DNA of 64,000 nucleotides. Source: DAITBA01 sp036824005. Lineage in GTDB: Bacteria > Pseudomonadota > Gammaproteobacteria > Burkholderiales > Rhodocyclaceae. Below the pieces are notes generated by a model. That model worked only from the letters and a program-made list of their open reading frames with translations, ran no database searches and had not been told where the DNA came from. Shown here in pieces: positions 52,595 to 61,302 of this stretch. The DNA lies in the NCBI GenBank assembly GCA_036824005.1, contig DAITBA010000016.1, forward strand, positions 1 through 64,000. The letters run 5' to 3'. The stretch's first letter is position 1. Every line of letters starts with the position of its first letter. The position numbers and the translations under genes are program-made.

Positions 52595-52829
52595 CGCCCA
52601 GGGCATCGAGCAAGGCCTTGTTACTCAGCGGATCTACACCCGTCACCAGACCGCCGCGGCCCCTGAACACCGGCAAGCGAACCCGCCCCTTCTTCGCGGG
52701 AGTGGCCTGCGCGCGAAGTCGCAGCCGCAGCCCTTCCTCAATCACGCGCGTCAGGCTGGTACGCTGCTGGGCCGCAAGCGCCTTGGCATCGGCGAGCAGT
52801 TGATCGTTGAGATCCAGGGTGGTCTTCAT
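52584..52829 (-). CDS. vapB: Antitoxin VapB, ribbon-helix-helix type
   Basis: 81 residues. N-terminal MKTTLDLNDQLLADAKALAA is a MetJ/Arc-type DNA-binding module, and the C-terminal 40 residues (LPVFRGRGGLVTGVDPLSN) should wrap VapC. Start ATG 52829 is confirmed by an operator-like palindrome just upstream. The longer open frame upstream is not protein-like. Confidence 0.9.
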   Translation of the reverse strand: MKTTLDLNDQLLADAKALAAQQRTSLTRVIEEGLRLRLRAQATPAKKGRVRLPVFRGRGGLVTGVDPLSNKALLDALGDDA

Positions 52830-52835
52830 GGATTT

Positions 52836-52865
52836 ATGATACAGATTTCTGTACGAACGATGCAA
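52836..52865 (-). promoter_or_regulatory. vapBC promoter with inverted-repeat operator
   Basis: On the minus strand TTGCAT (52865-52860), 18 bases, TATCAT (52841-52836; five of six to TATAAT). The spacer holds the inverted repeat TACAGA-TT-TCTGTA (52840-52853 on the plus strand), a fitting place for autorepression by VapB. Confidence 0.55.
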
Positions 52866-53023
52866 GTGCCGAGCCCCGAACCTGCCAAGACCCCAATCGA
52901 TCCTGATCGAATGCCTTTGCGCCGACGACCGCAGGTCAGGGTCCCGGAAGCAGCTTGCCGCCAGCGTCGGCGATCGGCCGGTAGTACTCGTGCGACATAA
53001 AGCAAGCACGCGGCCGCACGGTA

Positions 53024-53419
53024 TCAACCCATGCGGCCACAGGTCGCGGGCAAGATTCCCGTCTGCTCGGAGATCTCCAGCGCGTCCTCGACCTCGATGC
53101 CGAGGTATCGGACAGTGCTTTCCACCTTGGAATATCCGAGCAGCAAATGAACGGCGTGCAGATTCTTCGTGCGCTTGTCGATCGGCGTCGCTTTGATTCT
53201 CCGCATCGAGCGCACCCGGTAGGCCGTTGGATCAATCCCGGCAGCTTCGGCCCAGTGATGCACGATCCTCGCGTACTGGCGGGTCGAGACGCGGGGTGAA
53301 CTCGCCACCCTGCCCGGGAATAGGAACTGATCACCGCGTACCTGGGGATTCTCAAGCCAGGCGCAACAGCGACTCCATTCCGCATCCCGAGAATCCGCTG
53401 GACAAGCAAATCGCCTCAA
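53024..53419 (-). pseudogene. Tyrosine-recombinase (phage integrase) C-terminal fragment, catalytically degenerate
   Basis: 131 residues matching only the catalytic half of a tyrosine recombinase: QFLFPGRV, STRQYARIVHHW, SMRRIKATPIDKRTKNLHAV, HLLLGYSKVESTVRYLGIEV. The N-terminal half is missing. Relative to the family, the His of the HxxR box is Arg (R70, before SMRR), and the His of LLLGH is Tyr (Y96); Arg73 and the nucleophile Tyr105 remain. Two lost catalytic residues plus the truncation mean it is almost certainly inactive. It points toward tRNA-Val, the usual place for an integrase next to its attachment site. Confidence 0.82.
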
Positions 53420-53441
53420 CGGCCGAAAGACCGCACGCCAA

Positions 53442-53470
53442 CAAAAAGGGCCCAGTCAGCGCTGGGCCCT
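53442..53470 (-). terminator. Intrinsic terminator of tRNA-Val (CAC)
   Basis: Read on the minus strand: AGGGCCCAG, loop of 6, CTGGGCCCT, then TTTTG. A perfect 9-bp stem beginning 11 bases after the tRNA CCA end. Confidence 0.85.
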
Positions 53471-53480
53471 CGATGTGAAT

Positions 53481-53555
53481 TGGTGGGCGGTACTGGGATC
53501 GAACCAGTGACTTCTACCGTGTGAGGATAGCACTCTACCGCTGAGTTAACCGCCC
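53481..53555 (-). tRNA. tRNA-Val, anticodon CAC
   Basis: 75 nt with encoded CCA. Acceptor GGGCGGT pairs with ACCGCCC, discriminator A. Anticodon stem CTATC/GGTAG around CTCACAC gives anticodon CAC for GUG. T-arm GGTTCGATCCC. A second valine tRNA to the UAC species at 17209. The integrase fragment and VapBC lie immediately downstream of its 3' end. Confidence 0.96.
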
Positions 53556-53643
53556 GTAGGGCGCGGATTTTCCCATACCTGATGCGAGGCGGTCAAACCG
53601 CCAGGCGGGCGTGCCGAAGCGGTCGAAGCGTGGCATCGGCGGG

Positions 53644-54015
53644 CTAGCCACCGCCGCTGGGCGGCTCGTTCGGTTCCGGCGGGCCGACCTTGAGGAAGTT
53701 GTTTACGCACTGCACGCCCTGGACTTCGGCGGCGAGTTTTCCGGCGAGCGCGATATGGTCCTTGCTGGAGACGTTGCCGGAAAGGGAGACGATCCCGCCC
53801 ACGGCCTTGACGTGGATCTTCTCGCGCAGCAGTGTCTTGTTGAACTGCAGCTTCGAGGCGACCTTGAGGGTGAGTCCCTCGTCGCGGAAGAAGCTGGCGT
53901 CGCCGCCGCGGCATTCGCCTGGCTTGGCGGGCTTTTGTGCCCATGCCGGCGTGCTGGCGAGCGCCAGGGCGAGCAGGGCGGCGAGTATCGGGCGGGACGC
54001 GGATACACCTTTCAT
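53644..54015 (-). CDS. Small exported BON-domain protein
   Basis: 123 residues. Signal peptide ILAALLALALASTPAWAQ. One BON domain (LTLKVASKLQFNKTLLREKIHVKAVGGIVSLSGNVSSKDHIALAGKLAAEVQGVQCVNNFLKV) covers nearly all the mature protein; residues conserved in BON domains include the two Gly of GGIVSLSG. Preceded by GGAGG. OsmY-like periplasmic proteins share this fold and help under envelope stress, but a single-domain form like this has no assigned role. Divergent from gltX. Confidence 0.88.
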   Translation of the reverse strand: MKGVSASRPILAALLALALASTPAWAQKPAKPGECRGGDASFFRDEGLTLKVASKLQFNKTLLREKIHVKAVGGIVSLSGNVSSKDHIALAGKLAAEVQGVQCVNNFLKVGPPEPNEPPSGGG

Positions 54016-54145
54016 GCAGACCTCCGGTTCGACTTCGCTTCGGCGCCGCGTATTCAACCAGCACCGGCGCGCGGATGCAACCGGCGGCAGCCGTCGGTGC
54101 CGGGTACGACTCGCGTAGAATAGCGGCTTTTCCCGCGCCGTCGTC

Positions 54146-55540
54146 ATGAGCACTCCCGTCCGCACACGCTTCGCGCCCAGTCCCACCGGCTTTCTGCACA
54201 TCGGCGGTGCGCGCACCGCACTGTTCTGCTGGGCCTACGCGCGCAAGCATGGCGGGCAGTTCATCCTGCGTATCGAGGACACCGATGTCGAGCGCTCCAC
54301 GCAGGCGGCGATCGAGGCGATCCTCGACGGCATGAGCTGGCTCGGCCTGAACTGGGACGAGGGGCCGTTCTACCAGATGCAGCGGCTGGCGCGCTACCGC
54401 GAGATATCGGAACGGTTGCTGCGCGACGGCCATGCCTACTGGTGCTACGCTAGCAAGGAAGAGCTCGATGCCATGCGCGAGGCGCAGCGCCGGCACGGCG
54501 AGAAGCCGCGCTACGACGGGCGCTGGCGGCCGGAGCGCGCGGCCGGCATGACGCCGCCGGCGGGCGTGCCGCCGGTGCTGCGTTTCCGCAATCCCGACGA
54601 GGGAACGGTGGCGTGGCACGATCTGGTCAAGGGGCGCATCGAGATCGACAACCGCGAGCTGGACGATCTCGTGCTGCTGCGCGCCGATGGCGTGCCGACC
54701 TACAATTTCGGCGTCGTTGTCGATGACCTCGACATGTGCATCACCCACGTCATCCGCGGCGACGATCACGTGAACAACACGCCGCGCCAGATCAACATCC
54801 TGCGCGCACTCGGCGCGCCGCTGCCGCAGTACGCGCATCTGTCCATGATCCTCGGCGACGACGGGCAGAAGCTGTCCAAGCGCCACGGCGCGGTGAGCGT
54901 CATGCAGTACGACGAGGACGGCTTCCTGCCCGAGGCGGTGGTCAATTACCTGGCACGCCTGGGCTGGTCCCACGGCGATGACGAGGTGTTCTCGGTGGTG
55001 CAGTTGTGCGAGTGGTTCGACCTGGATCACATCACGCCCTCGGCGGCGCAGTTCAACACCGAGAAGCTGCTGTGGCTCAATCAGCACTACATCAAGGCGG
55101 CGGATGACGCCCGGCTCGCCGCGGAGGCAAAACGGCGGCTCGATGCGCGCGGGGTGTCGACGGCGGACGGGCCGAAGTTGGAAACCGTGGTCGCGCTCTA
55201 CAAGGAGCGGGTGACGACGCTGAACGAGCTGGCCGATGCGGCGGAAATTTTCTACGTCGATGTCACGCCGGCACCCGAGCTGCTGGCGCAGCATCTGAAC
55301 GACGCCGCGCGCAAGGCGCTGGCGCGCCTGTCGGTGCTGTTCGAAACCGTGGCCTGGGAGCGCGCGGCGCTGTCGGCCGCCATCAAGGAAGTGTTAACCC
55401 AGCAGCAGCTCAAGATGCCGCAGGTGGCGATCCCCTTGCGCGTGGTGCTGACGGGCCAGACCCAGACGCCCTCCATCGATCTCGTGCTCGAAGCGATGGG
55501 GCGCGAGCTGGTGCAGCGCCGCCTGGCGCGGCATCGCTGA
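54146..55540 (+). CDS. gltX: Glutamyl-tRNA synthetase
   Basis: Charges tRNA-Glu. 464 residues, class I synthetase: HIGH-type motif PSPTGFLHIGGART (residues 10-23), LRIEDTDVERST, DGVPTYNFGVVVDD, and KMSKS-type KLSKRHG. The C-terminal anticodon-binding domain is complete. Whether it also mischarges tRNA-Gln cannot be judged; no gatCAB or glnS is visible here. Followed by a terminator shared with the convergent gene. Confidence 0.97.
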   Translation: MSTPVRTRFAPSPTGFLHIGGARTALFCWAYARKHGGQFILRIEDTDVERSTQAAIEAILDGMSWLGLNWDEGPFYQMQRLARYREISERLLRDGHAYWCYASKEELDAMREAQRRHGEKPRYDGRWRPERAAGMTPPAGVPPVLRFRNPDEGTVAWHDLVKGRIEIDNRELDDLVLLRADGVPTYNFGVVVDDLDMCITHVIRGDDHVNNTPRQINILRALGAPLPQYAHLSMILGDDGQKLSKRHGAVSVMQYDEDGFLPEAVVNYLARLGWSHGDDEVFSVVQLCEWFDLDHITPSAAQFNTEKLLWLNQHYIKAADDARLAAEAKRRLDARGVSTADGPKLETVVALYKERVTTLNELADAAEIFYVDVTPAPELLAQHLNDAARKALARLSVLFETVAWERAALSAAIKEVLTQQQLKMPQVAIPLRVVLTGQTQTPSIDLVLEAMGRELVQRRLARHR

Positions 55541-55572
55541 AAACAAAAAGACCCTCCGGGGAGGGTCTTTCG
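55541..55572. terminator. Bidirectional intrinsic terminator between gltX and the glycine-zipper gene
   Basis: AAAGACCCTC, loop CGGG, GAGGGTCTTT: a perfect 10-bp stem, flanked by A-rich DNA on the gltX side and TTT on the other, so it can act in both directions. It begins right after the gltX stop. Confidence 0.85.
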
Positions 55573-55598
55573 AAGGTGCTGCTGCGCGCTCTGCTTCG

Positions 55599-56375
55599 TT
55601 ATTGGTAGCTGGTGATCGCGCCGTTGACCACTTTTACGCGATCGCCGCTGCGCCAGGCCGGGGTGGTGTCCTGCTTGAACACCTGGCTCGTGCCGTCGTC
55701 GAAGCGCACTGTGATTTCGTAGCTCTTGGTCGAACGCACGTGCTTCTCGACCTGGTGGCCGGCCACGCCGCCCGCCACTGCGCCGGCGACCGTCGCCAGA
55801 TCTTTGCCGCGTCCGCCACCCACCTGGTGGCCGAGCAGACCGCCGACCACGGCGCCGCCGACGGCGCCGCCGACGGCGCCTAGTCCGCTGCCTTCACCCT
55901 TCTGCGCCACTTCACGCACCTGGTCGATGACACCGCAGTTGTGGCAGATGGGCGCCGGCGCTGTTTTGACCGGCGGCGCAGTTTCGGCCACGGGCGCCGG
56001 AGCGCTCTCGCGGGCGGTTTCCACGGCCGCCGGCTGCTCCGCCTTCGCGACCTTCTTGGGTGCGGGCTTGGGCGGCGCGGCGCGCTTGACCGGTGCCGGC
56101 TGCGGCGCGGGTTGCGGTTCTACTGCCGCGGGTAGCGGCGCAGGCTGGGCTGCCGGCTGGGTCGTTTGAGGTGCCGGGACGGCTTGCGTGGCAGGCACGG
56201 CCGCCGCGACCGGTGCCGGCGCGACCGCCGCGACGGGCTCGGCCGGTTTGCTGCCGGCGGTGGGGATGACGCCCATGATGGCGCCGATACCCACTGCGCT
56301 CAGCAGTGTCACGGCGACGGCCGCCACCCACAGTACCGGGTGCAGTCTTGCTTTAGGGGTACTTACCGCTTCCAT
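55599..56375 (-). CDS. Glycine-zipper 2TM-domain membrane protein with a long Ala/Pro linker
   Basis: 258 residues. One N-terminal membrane helix (LWVAAVAVTLLSAVGIGAIMG), then about 110 residues of Ala/Pro/Lys-rich linker, a CHNCG pair, and a glycine-zipper segment (GAVGGAVGGAVVGGLLGHQVGGGRGKDLATVAGAVAGGVAG split over two helices). The end resembles SlyB/17-kDa antigen tails (YEITVRFDDGTSQVF). The linker could span the periplasm between inner and outer membrane. Convergent with gltX; function unknown beyond envelope association. Confidence 0.85.
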   Translation of the reverse strand: MEAVSTPKARLHPVLWVAAVAVTLLSAVGIGAIMGVIPTAGSKPAEPVAAVAPAPVAAAVPATQAVPAPQTTQPAAQPAPLPAAVEPQPAPQPAPVKRAAPPKPAPKKVAKAEQPAAVETARESAPAPVAETAPPVKTAPAPICHNCGVIDQVREVAQKGEGSGLGAVGGAVGGAVVGGLLGHQVGGGRGKDLATVAGAVAGGVAGHQVEKHVRSTKSYEITVRFDDGTSQVFKQDTTPAWRSGDRVKVVNGAITSYQ

Positions 56376-56468
56376 GTTCTGACCTCCTGTGAAAATCGTG
56401 CTTGGCGACTATAACGGCTATCGCCTCCCTGCGCATACGAGGGAAACATCCTGTTACAACTTCGATGG

Positions 56469-58424
56469 TTACATTGCCCCGGGGGTTCCGCCCGGCGCGG
56501 CGCGGGCACGGCGGCGCTGCGTCCGCAATGGGAAGCGTCCCGGATCCACCGCTGCCACGAGATCGGCTTCCAGCGGCAGCGGCTCGCCTTCGAGCTGGGA
56601 TGCGAGCAGCTCGGCCGCCAGTTGCGCCCATACCAGTCCCCGGGCGCCGTAGCCGAGCAGGCCGAACAGGCCCGGCCAGCGGGGCAGGCGAGCAAGCTCC
56701 TCGGCGCCCGCGCCGTCCTCGCTGGCCCGGGGCAGCGCGCCGACCATGGGCAGACGATCCGGCGACAGCGGCCGCACGCTGGCGCGCCCCTGCAAGGCCT
56801 CGACTGCGATATTTGCGGCGAAGCCGGGCAGCATGTACTGCAGCCGCGCCAGGTTTTCGTCGTGGCCGGCGGCGGTGACCACGGCCTCTTTGGCAACGGT
56901 GTCGAAGGTGGCGCCGGCGCAGCGGATGCCATCGAGCGCCGGCGTCACGTAACCGAGCCGGCAGACGACGATGTCCAGGGGCGGCGTGGCATCGGCTGAC
57001 AGGTAGGTTGCCTGGCCGACGGCGGTGCGCAGGGGCAGGGCGGACGTCTGTTCGAGTTCTGCCGCGGCGGCGCCGTTGGCGAGGATCACCACCGGCGCTT
57101 CGGCGACGAGGCGATCGGCGTCATCGAACAGCAGCCAGGCGTGGGCGCCGTGTTCGATGCGGCGCACGCTGGTGGCGAAACGCGCGTCGATGCGTACGGC
57201 ATGGCGCGCAAGGTTGGCCGCGCACAGGCTCGGCGGCGACACCCAGCCGCCGCCGGGGAACCACCAGCCGCCCGTCTCCACCGCCCAGCCGGCGCGCTCG
57301 GCCGCCGCCTCGCGCTCGAGAAACTGCAGATATTCCGGCGGCGGCATTTGCTCGGCGATGAGGCGCCGCTGCAGCGCTTCATGTTTCGGCTCCCGCGCCA
57401 GATGCAGCACGCCGCAGGCCGCCCAGTGCAGCGGCAGGTTTTCGGCGCCGAGTGCGTCCAGATGGCGGCGCGCATGGAGATAACCGGCGCGGGTCAGCCG
57501 CGCCAGGCGGTTGTCATCGAGGTTGGGCAGCGGCCGCAGTACACCCTGATGGTTGCCGGAGGCGCCCTGGGCCGGCGCGCTGCCGCGCTCGATCACGGTG
57601 ACATGCCAGTCACGCGCCGCGAGGCGTTCGGCGATCGACGTGCCGGCAAGTCCAGCGCCGATGACGATGGCTTGGCGCGTTGCGTCGCCGTGCGCGTGCG
57701 CATCCGCGCTCGCAGGCACGTCGGCGCGCAACCGGCCGCTGAGCATTTCGCGCTTCTGGCCGAAGCCCGGCCACTTCTGTGTCAGAAAACCCGCCGCAGC
57801 CAGGCCCTCGCGCACTGGCGCAGCGACGCTCCAGGTCGCGCAGGTCGCGCCCGCGGCGGCGAGCCGGCGCACCTGGCCGAGCAGCGGCGCCGACCACATC
57901 TCGGGATTGACCGCCGGCGCGAAGCCGTCGAGGTAGAAGGCATCGGCGCGTGCTGACAGTTGCCGCAGCATGTCGAGGGCATCGCCGAAAAGCAGGGTCA
58001 GCGTGACGCGGCCGGCATCGAAATGCAGACGATGAAAGCCCGGCAGGAGAGGCGGCCAGGCGGCGACGAGTTGCCGCGCCAGCGGCTGCAGTTCGGGCCA
58101 GCGCTCGCAGGCGCGTGCCAGATCGTCGGCAACGAACGGGTGCTTTTCAGCCGAAACGAAGTGCAGGCAGCGCGGTCGATGCGCGTCCGCGCGCCACGCC
58201 GCCCAGGTGACGAGAAAATTCAGCCCGAGGCCGAACCCGGTTTCGACGATGACGAAGCGATCGCGTCCGTGCCAGCGGACCGGCAGGTCGTTGCCGCCAA
58301 GGAAGACGTGCCGCGACTGGCCGGGGCCGCCGTCGGCGGAATGATAGACATCGTTGAACGTCTCCGACCAGGGCGTGCCGTCGATGGTGAGGGCGAGACG
58401 GGCGGGAGTCAGCGGAACAAACAT
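56469..58424 (-). CDS. mnmC: Bifunctional tRNA mnm5s2U34 enzyme MnmC (methyltransferase plus FAD oxidoreductase)
   Basis: 651 residues. N-terminal MnmD-type methyltransferase: PWSETFNDVYHSADGG, SRHVFLGGNDLPVRW, VETGFGLGLNFLVTW, and DAFYLDGFAPAVNPEMW. C-terminal oxidoreductase from about residue 250: FAD motif IVIGAGLAGTSIAERLAAR, VTVIERGSAPAQGASGNHQG, and a closing GLFGLLGYGARGLVWAQ. It converts cmnm5(s2)U34 to mnm5(s2)U34 in Lys, Glu and Gln tRNAs. It lies between gltX and lysS, whose tRNAs are its substrates. A CACCAAGGA-type repeat lies between it and the upstream lysS gene. Confidence 0.95.
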   Translation of the reverse strand: MFVPLTPARLALTIDGTPWSETFNDVYHSADGGPGQSRHVFLGGNDLPVRWHGRDRFVIVETGFGLGLNFLVTWAAWRADAHRPRCLHFVSAEKHPFVADDLARACERWPELQPLARQLVAAWPPLLPGFHRLHFDAGRVTLTLLFGDALDMLRQLSARADAFYLDGFAPAVNPEMWSAPLLGQVRRLAAAGATCATWSVAAPVREGLAAAGFLTQKWPGFGQKREMLSGRLRADVPASADAHAHGDATRQAIVIGAGLAGTSIAERLAARDWHVTVIERGSAPAQGASGNHQGVLRPLPNLDDNRLARLTRAGYLHARRHLDALGAENLPLHWAACGVLHLAREPKHEALQRRLIAEQMPPPEYLQFLEREAAAERAGWAVETGGWWFPGGGWVSPPSLCAANLARHAVRIDARFATSVRRIEHGAHAWLLFDDADRLVAEAPVVILANGAAAAELEQTSALPLRTAVGQATYLSADATPPLDIVVCRLGYVTPALDGIRCAGATFDTVAKEAVVTAAGHDENLARLQYMLPGFAANIAVEALQGRASVRPLSPDRLPMVGALPRASEDGAGAEELARLPRWPGLFGLLGYGARGLVWAQLAAELLASQLEGEPLPLEADLVAAVDPGRFPLRTQRRRARAAPGGTPGAM

Positions 58425-58430
58425 TTTTTA

Positions 58431-58493
58431 CCACCAAGCGCACCAAGGACACCAAGTTGAGTCGTGGGGTTCCCTGGTGTCCTGTGTGGTGAT
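58431..58493. repeat. CACCAAGGA-type hairpin repeat between lysS and mnmC
   Basis: Left side CACCAAGCG, CACCAAGGA, CACCAAG (9-base spacing). The right side CCTGGTGTCCTGTGTGGTG (58473-58491) is the complement with small changes, giving an imperfect hairpin with a loop of about 18 bases. It fills the whole 72-base intercistronic gap on the transcript running from lysS into mnmC. Confidence 0.75.
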
Positions 58494-58496
58494 GAC

Positions 58497-60005
<1,509 letters not shown>

Positions 60006-60091
60006 GATGATTGGATGGCTCGGTGGCAACCGCCCCGGACGATTCGTGAAGTCCGCAATTCTACTTCAGCGGCGCGCGCCGCGGCGGCTGG

Positions 60092-61027
60092 TCAGCGCAC
60101 GCCGGTGACCCAGGCCTGGGCGAGCAGGCAGGAGGCGACGCGCGCCTGCTCGGAGTCGGAGCGCGAGGTGAGGATCACAGGCACCTTGGCGCCGAGCACG
60201 ATGCCGCCGGTGCGCGCTCCGCCCATGTGCTCCATGTTCTTGGCCAGCACGTTGCCGACCTCGTAGTTGGGTACGACCAGGATGTCGGCGTCGCCGGCCA
60301 CCGGCGAGTCGATGCCCTTGATCCTGGCGGCTTCCTGCGACAGCGCGTTGTCCAGCGCCAGCGGCCCGTCGAGGATGCCGCCGCGGATCTGCTTGCGGTC
60401 GGCCATCTTGCACAGCGCGGCGGCGTGGATGGTGCTCTCGATGTTCTCTTCCACCGTCTCGACGGCGGCGAGAAGCGCCACCTTCGGCATGGTGATGCCG
60501 AGCTGCTGCGCCAGGTCGATGGCGTTCTGGACGATATCGCGTTTCTCCACCAGCGTCGGCGCGATGTTTAGCGCCGCATCCGTGACCAGCAGCGGCTTGT
60601 GATAGTTCGCCTGGTCGATGACGAACACATGGCTCATGCGCCGCGCCGTGCGCAGTCCCGCCTCGCGCGCGACGATGGCGCGCATCAGGTCGTTGGTGTG
60701 CAGGCTGCCCTTCATCAGCGCCTTGACTTCGCCCTGGCCGGCGAGCCGGGCCGCCGTTTCCGCCGCGTCGACGTCGAGTTCCACGTCCAGTATGTCGATG
60801 TCCTCGATGTCCAGCCCGCAGCTCGCCGCCATTTCCGAGATCCGGTCCTCGGGCCCGACCAGTACCGGACGGATATGGCCGCGGTGGGCGGCGAGCACCG
60901 CCCCGCGCAGGCTGACCGGATCGCAGGGGAAAACTACGGCGACGGCCAGAGGCTTGTAGCCGGCGAAGTGGTGCGCCAGCTTGACGTCGAAGGAGTCGCG
61001 GGGATGGAAGTGGTCGGTCGGGTGCAT
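60092..61027 (-). CDS. Phosphate acetyl/butyryltransferase (PTA_PTB family)
   Basis: 311 residues, single catalytic domain. Family segments: GSLHTNDLMRAIVAREAGLRT, HVFVIDQANYHKPLLVTDAA, GPLALDNALSQEAARIKGI, DADILVVPNYEVGNVLAKNM. It transfers acetyl or butyryl between CoA and phosphate. No acetate/butyrate kinase and no fused MaoC hydratase domain is present. Inserted between prfB and lysS. A perfect TATAAT on the minus strand and an operator-like palindrome lie just upstream. Acetyl versus butyryl preference cannot be decided. Confidence 0.88.
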   Translation of the reverse strand: MHPTDHFHPRDSFDVKLAHHFAGYKPLAVAVVFPCDPVSLRGAVLAAHRGHIRPVLVGPEDRISEMAASCGLDIEDIDILDVELDVDAAETAARLAGQGEVKALMKGSLHTNDLMRAIVAREAGLRTARRMSHVFVIDQANYHKPLLVTDAALNIAPTLVEKRDIVQNAIDLAQQLGITMPKVALLAAVETVEENIESTIHAAALCKMADRKQIRGGILDGPLALDNALSQEAARIKGIDSPVAGDADILVVPNYEVGNVLAKNMEHMGGARTGGIVLGAKVPVILTSRSDSEQARVASCLLAQAWVTGVR

Positions 61028-61074
61028 GATAGGTCGGCAAATACGCGCCGGAACGCGGGGTGCTGCAGCGCAGT

Positions 61075-61116
61075 ATTATAGGTGCTTCCGGCGAGGTGTG
61101 GGTCACGTTTGACCCA
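61075..61116 (-). promoter_or_regulatory. Promoter region of the acyltransferase gene with TGGGTCA-N4-TGACCCA palindrome
   Basis: Minus-strand -10 TATAAT at 61080-61075, with no -35 consensus. In its place, centred about 30 bases upstream of the -10, is a perfect 7-bp inverted repeat with a 4-base centre (61099-61116). An activator or repressor bound there would control the gene directly. The regulator is not identified. Confidence 0.5.
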
Positions 61117-61174
61117 TGCTAGCCGCTTGAGCAGAGTGGTAAGGCGCGGAAAAGAGAGGTATTTTGCGCGCATC

Positions 61175-61199
61175 TCCTGCCGGCGAAGCGCCGGCAGGA
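61175..61199. other. Perfect GC-rich hairpin downstream of prfB
   Basis: TCCTGCCGGCG, loop AAG, CGCCGGCAGGA: 11 bp perfect, 104 bases after the prfB stop on the minus-strand transcript. No T-run directly follows on either strand, so a terminator role is weak; a REP-like element or mRNA 3' stabiliser is possible. Confidence 0.5.
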
Positions 61200-61302
61200 T
61201 GATCTGGCAGTGCAGCAAATCAGGTGCTTGTCATGGCGAAGTGCGGGAGTTCGGTCCAGCGCGGCCGAGCGTCCGAACGCCGGTGGGCCGGCGACGTCCG
61301 CT

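Noticed and set aside
52936..52998. Short minus-strand frame starting MSHEYYRP
   Set aside because: Only 20 codons, with no ribosome site or homologue that I recognise; it lies in decayed island DNA.
52830..53480. Direct repeat of the tRNA-Val 3' end as an attachment site
   Set aside because: I looked for GGTTCGATCCC or its complement between the tRNA and the vapBC genes and beyond to 51900 and found none.
53546..55294. 582-codon open frame opposite gltX and the BON gene
   Set aside because: It runs antisense through gltX and into the tRNA-Val region; not a plausible protein.
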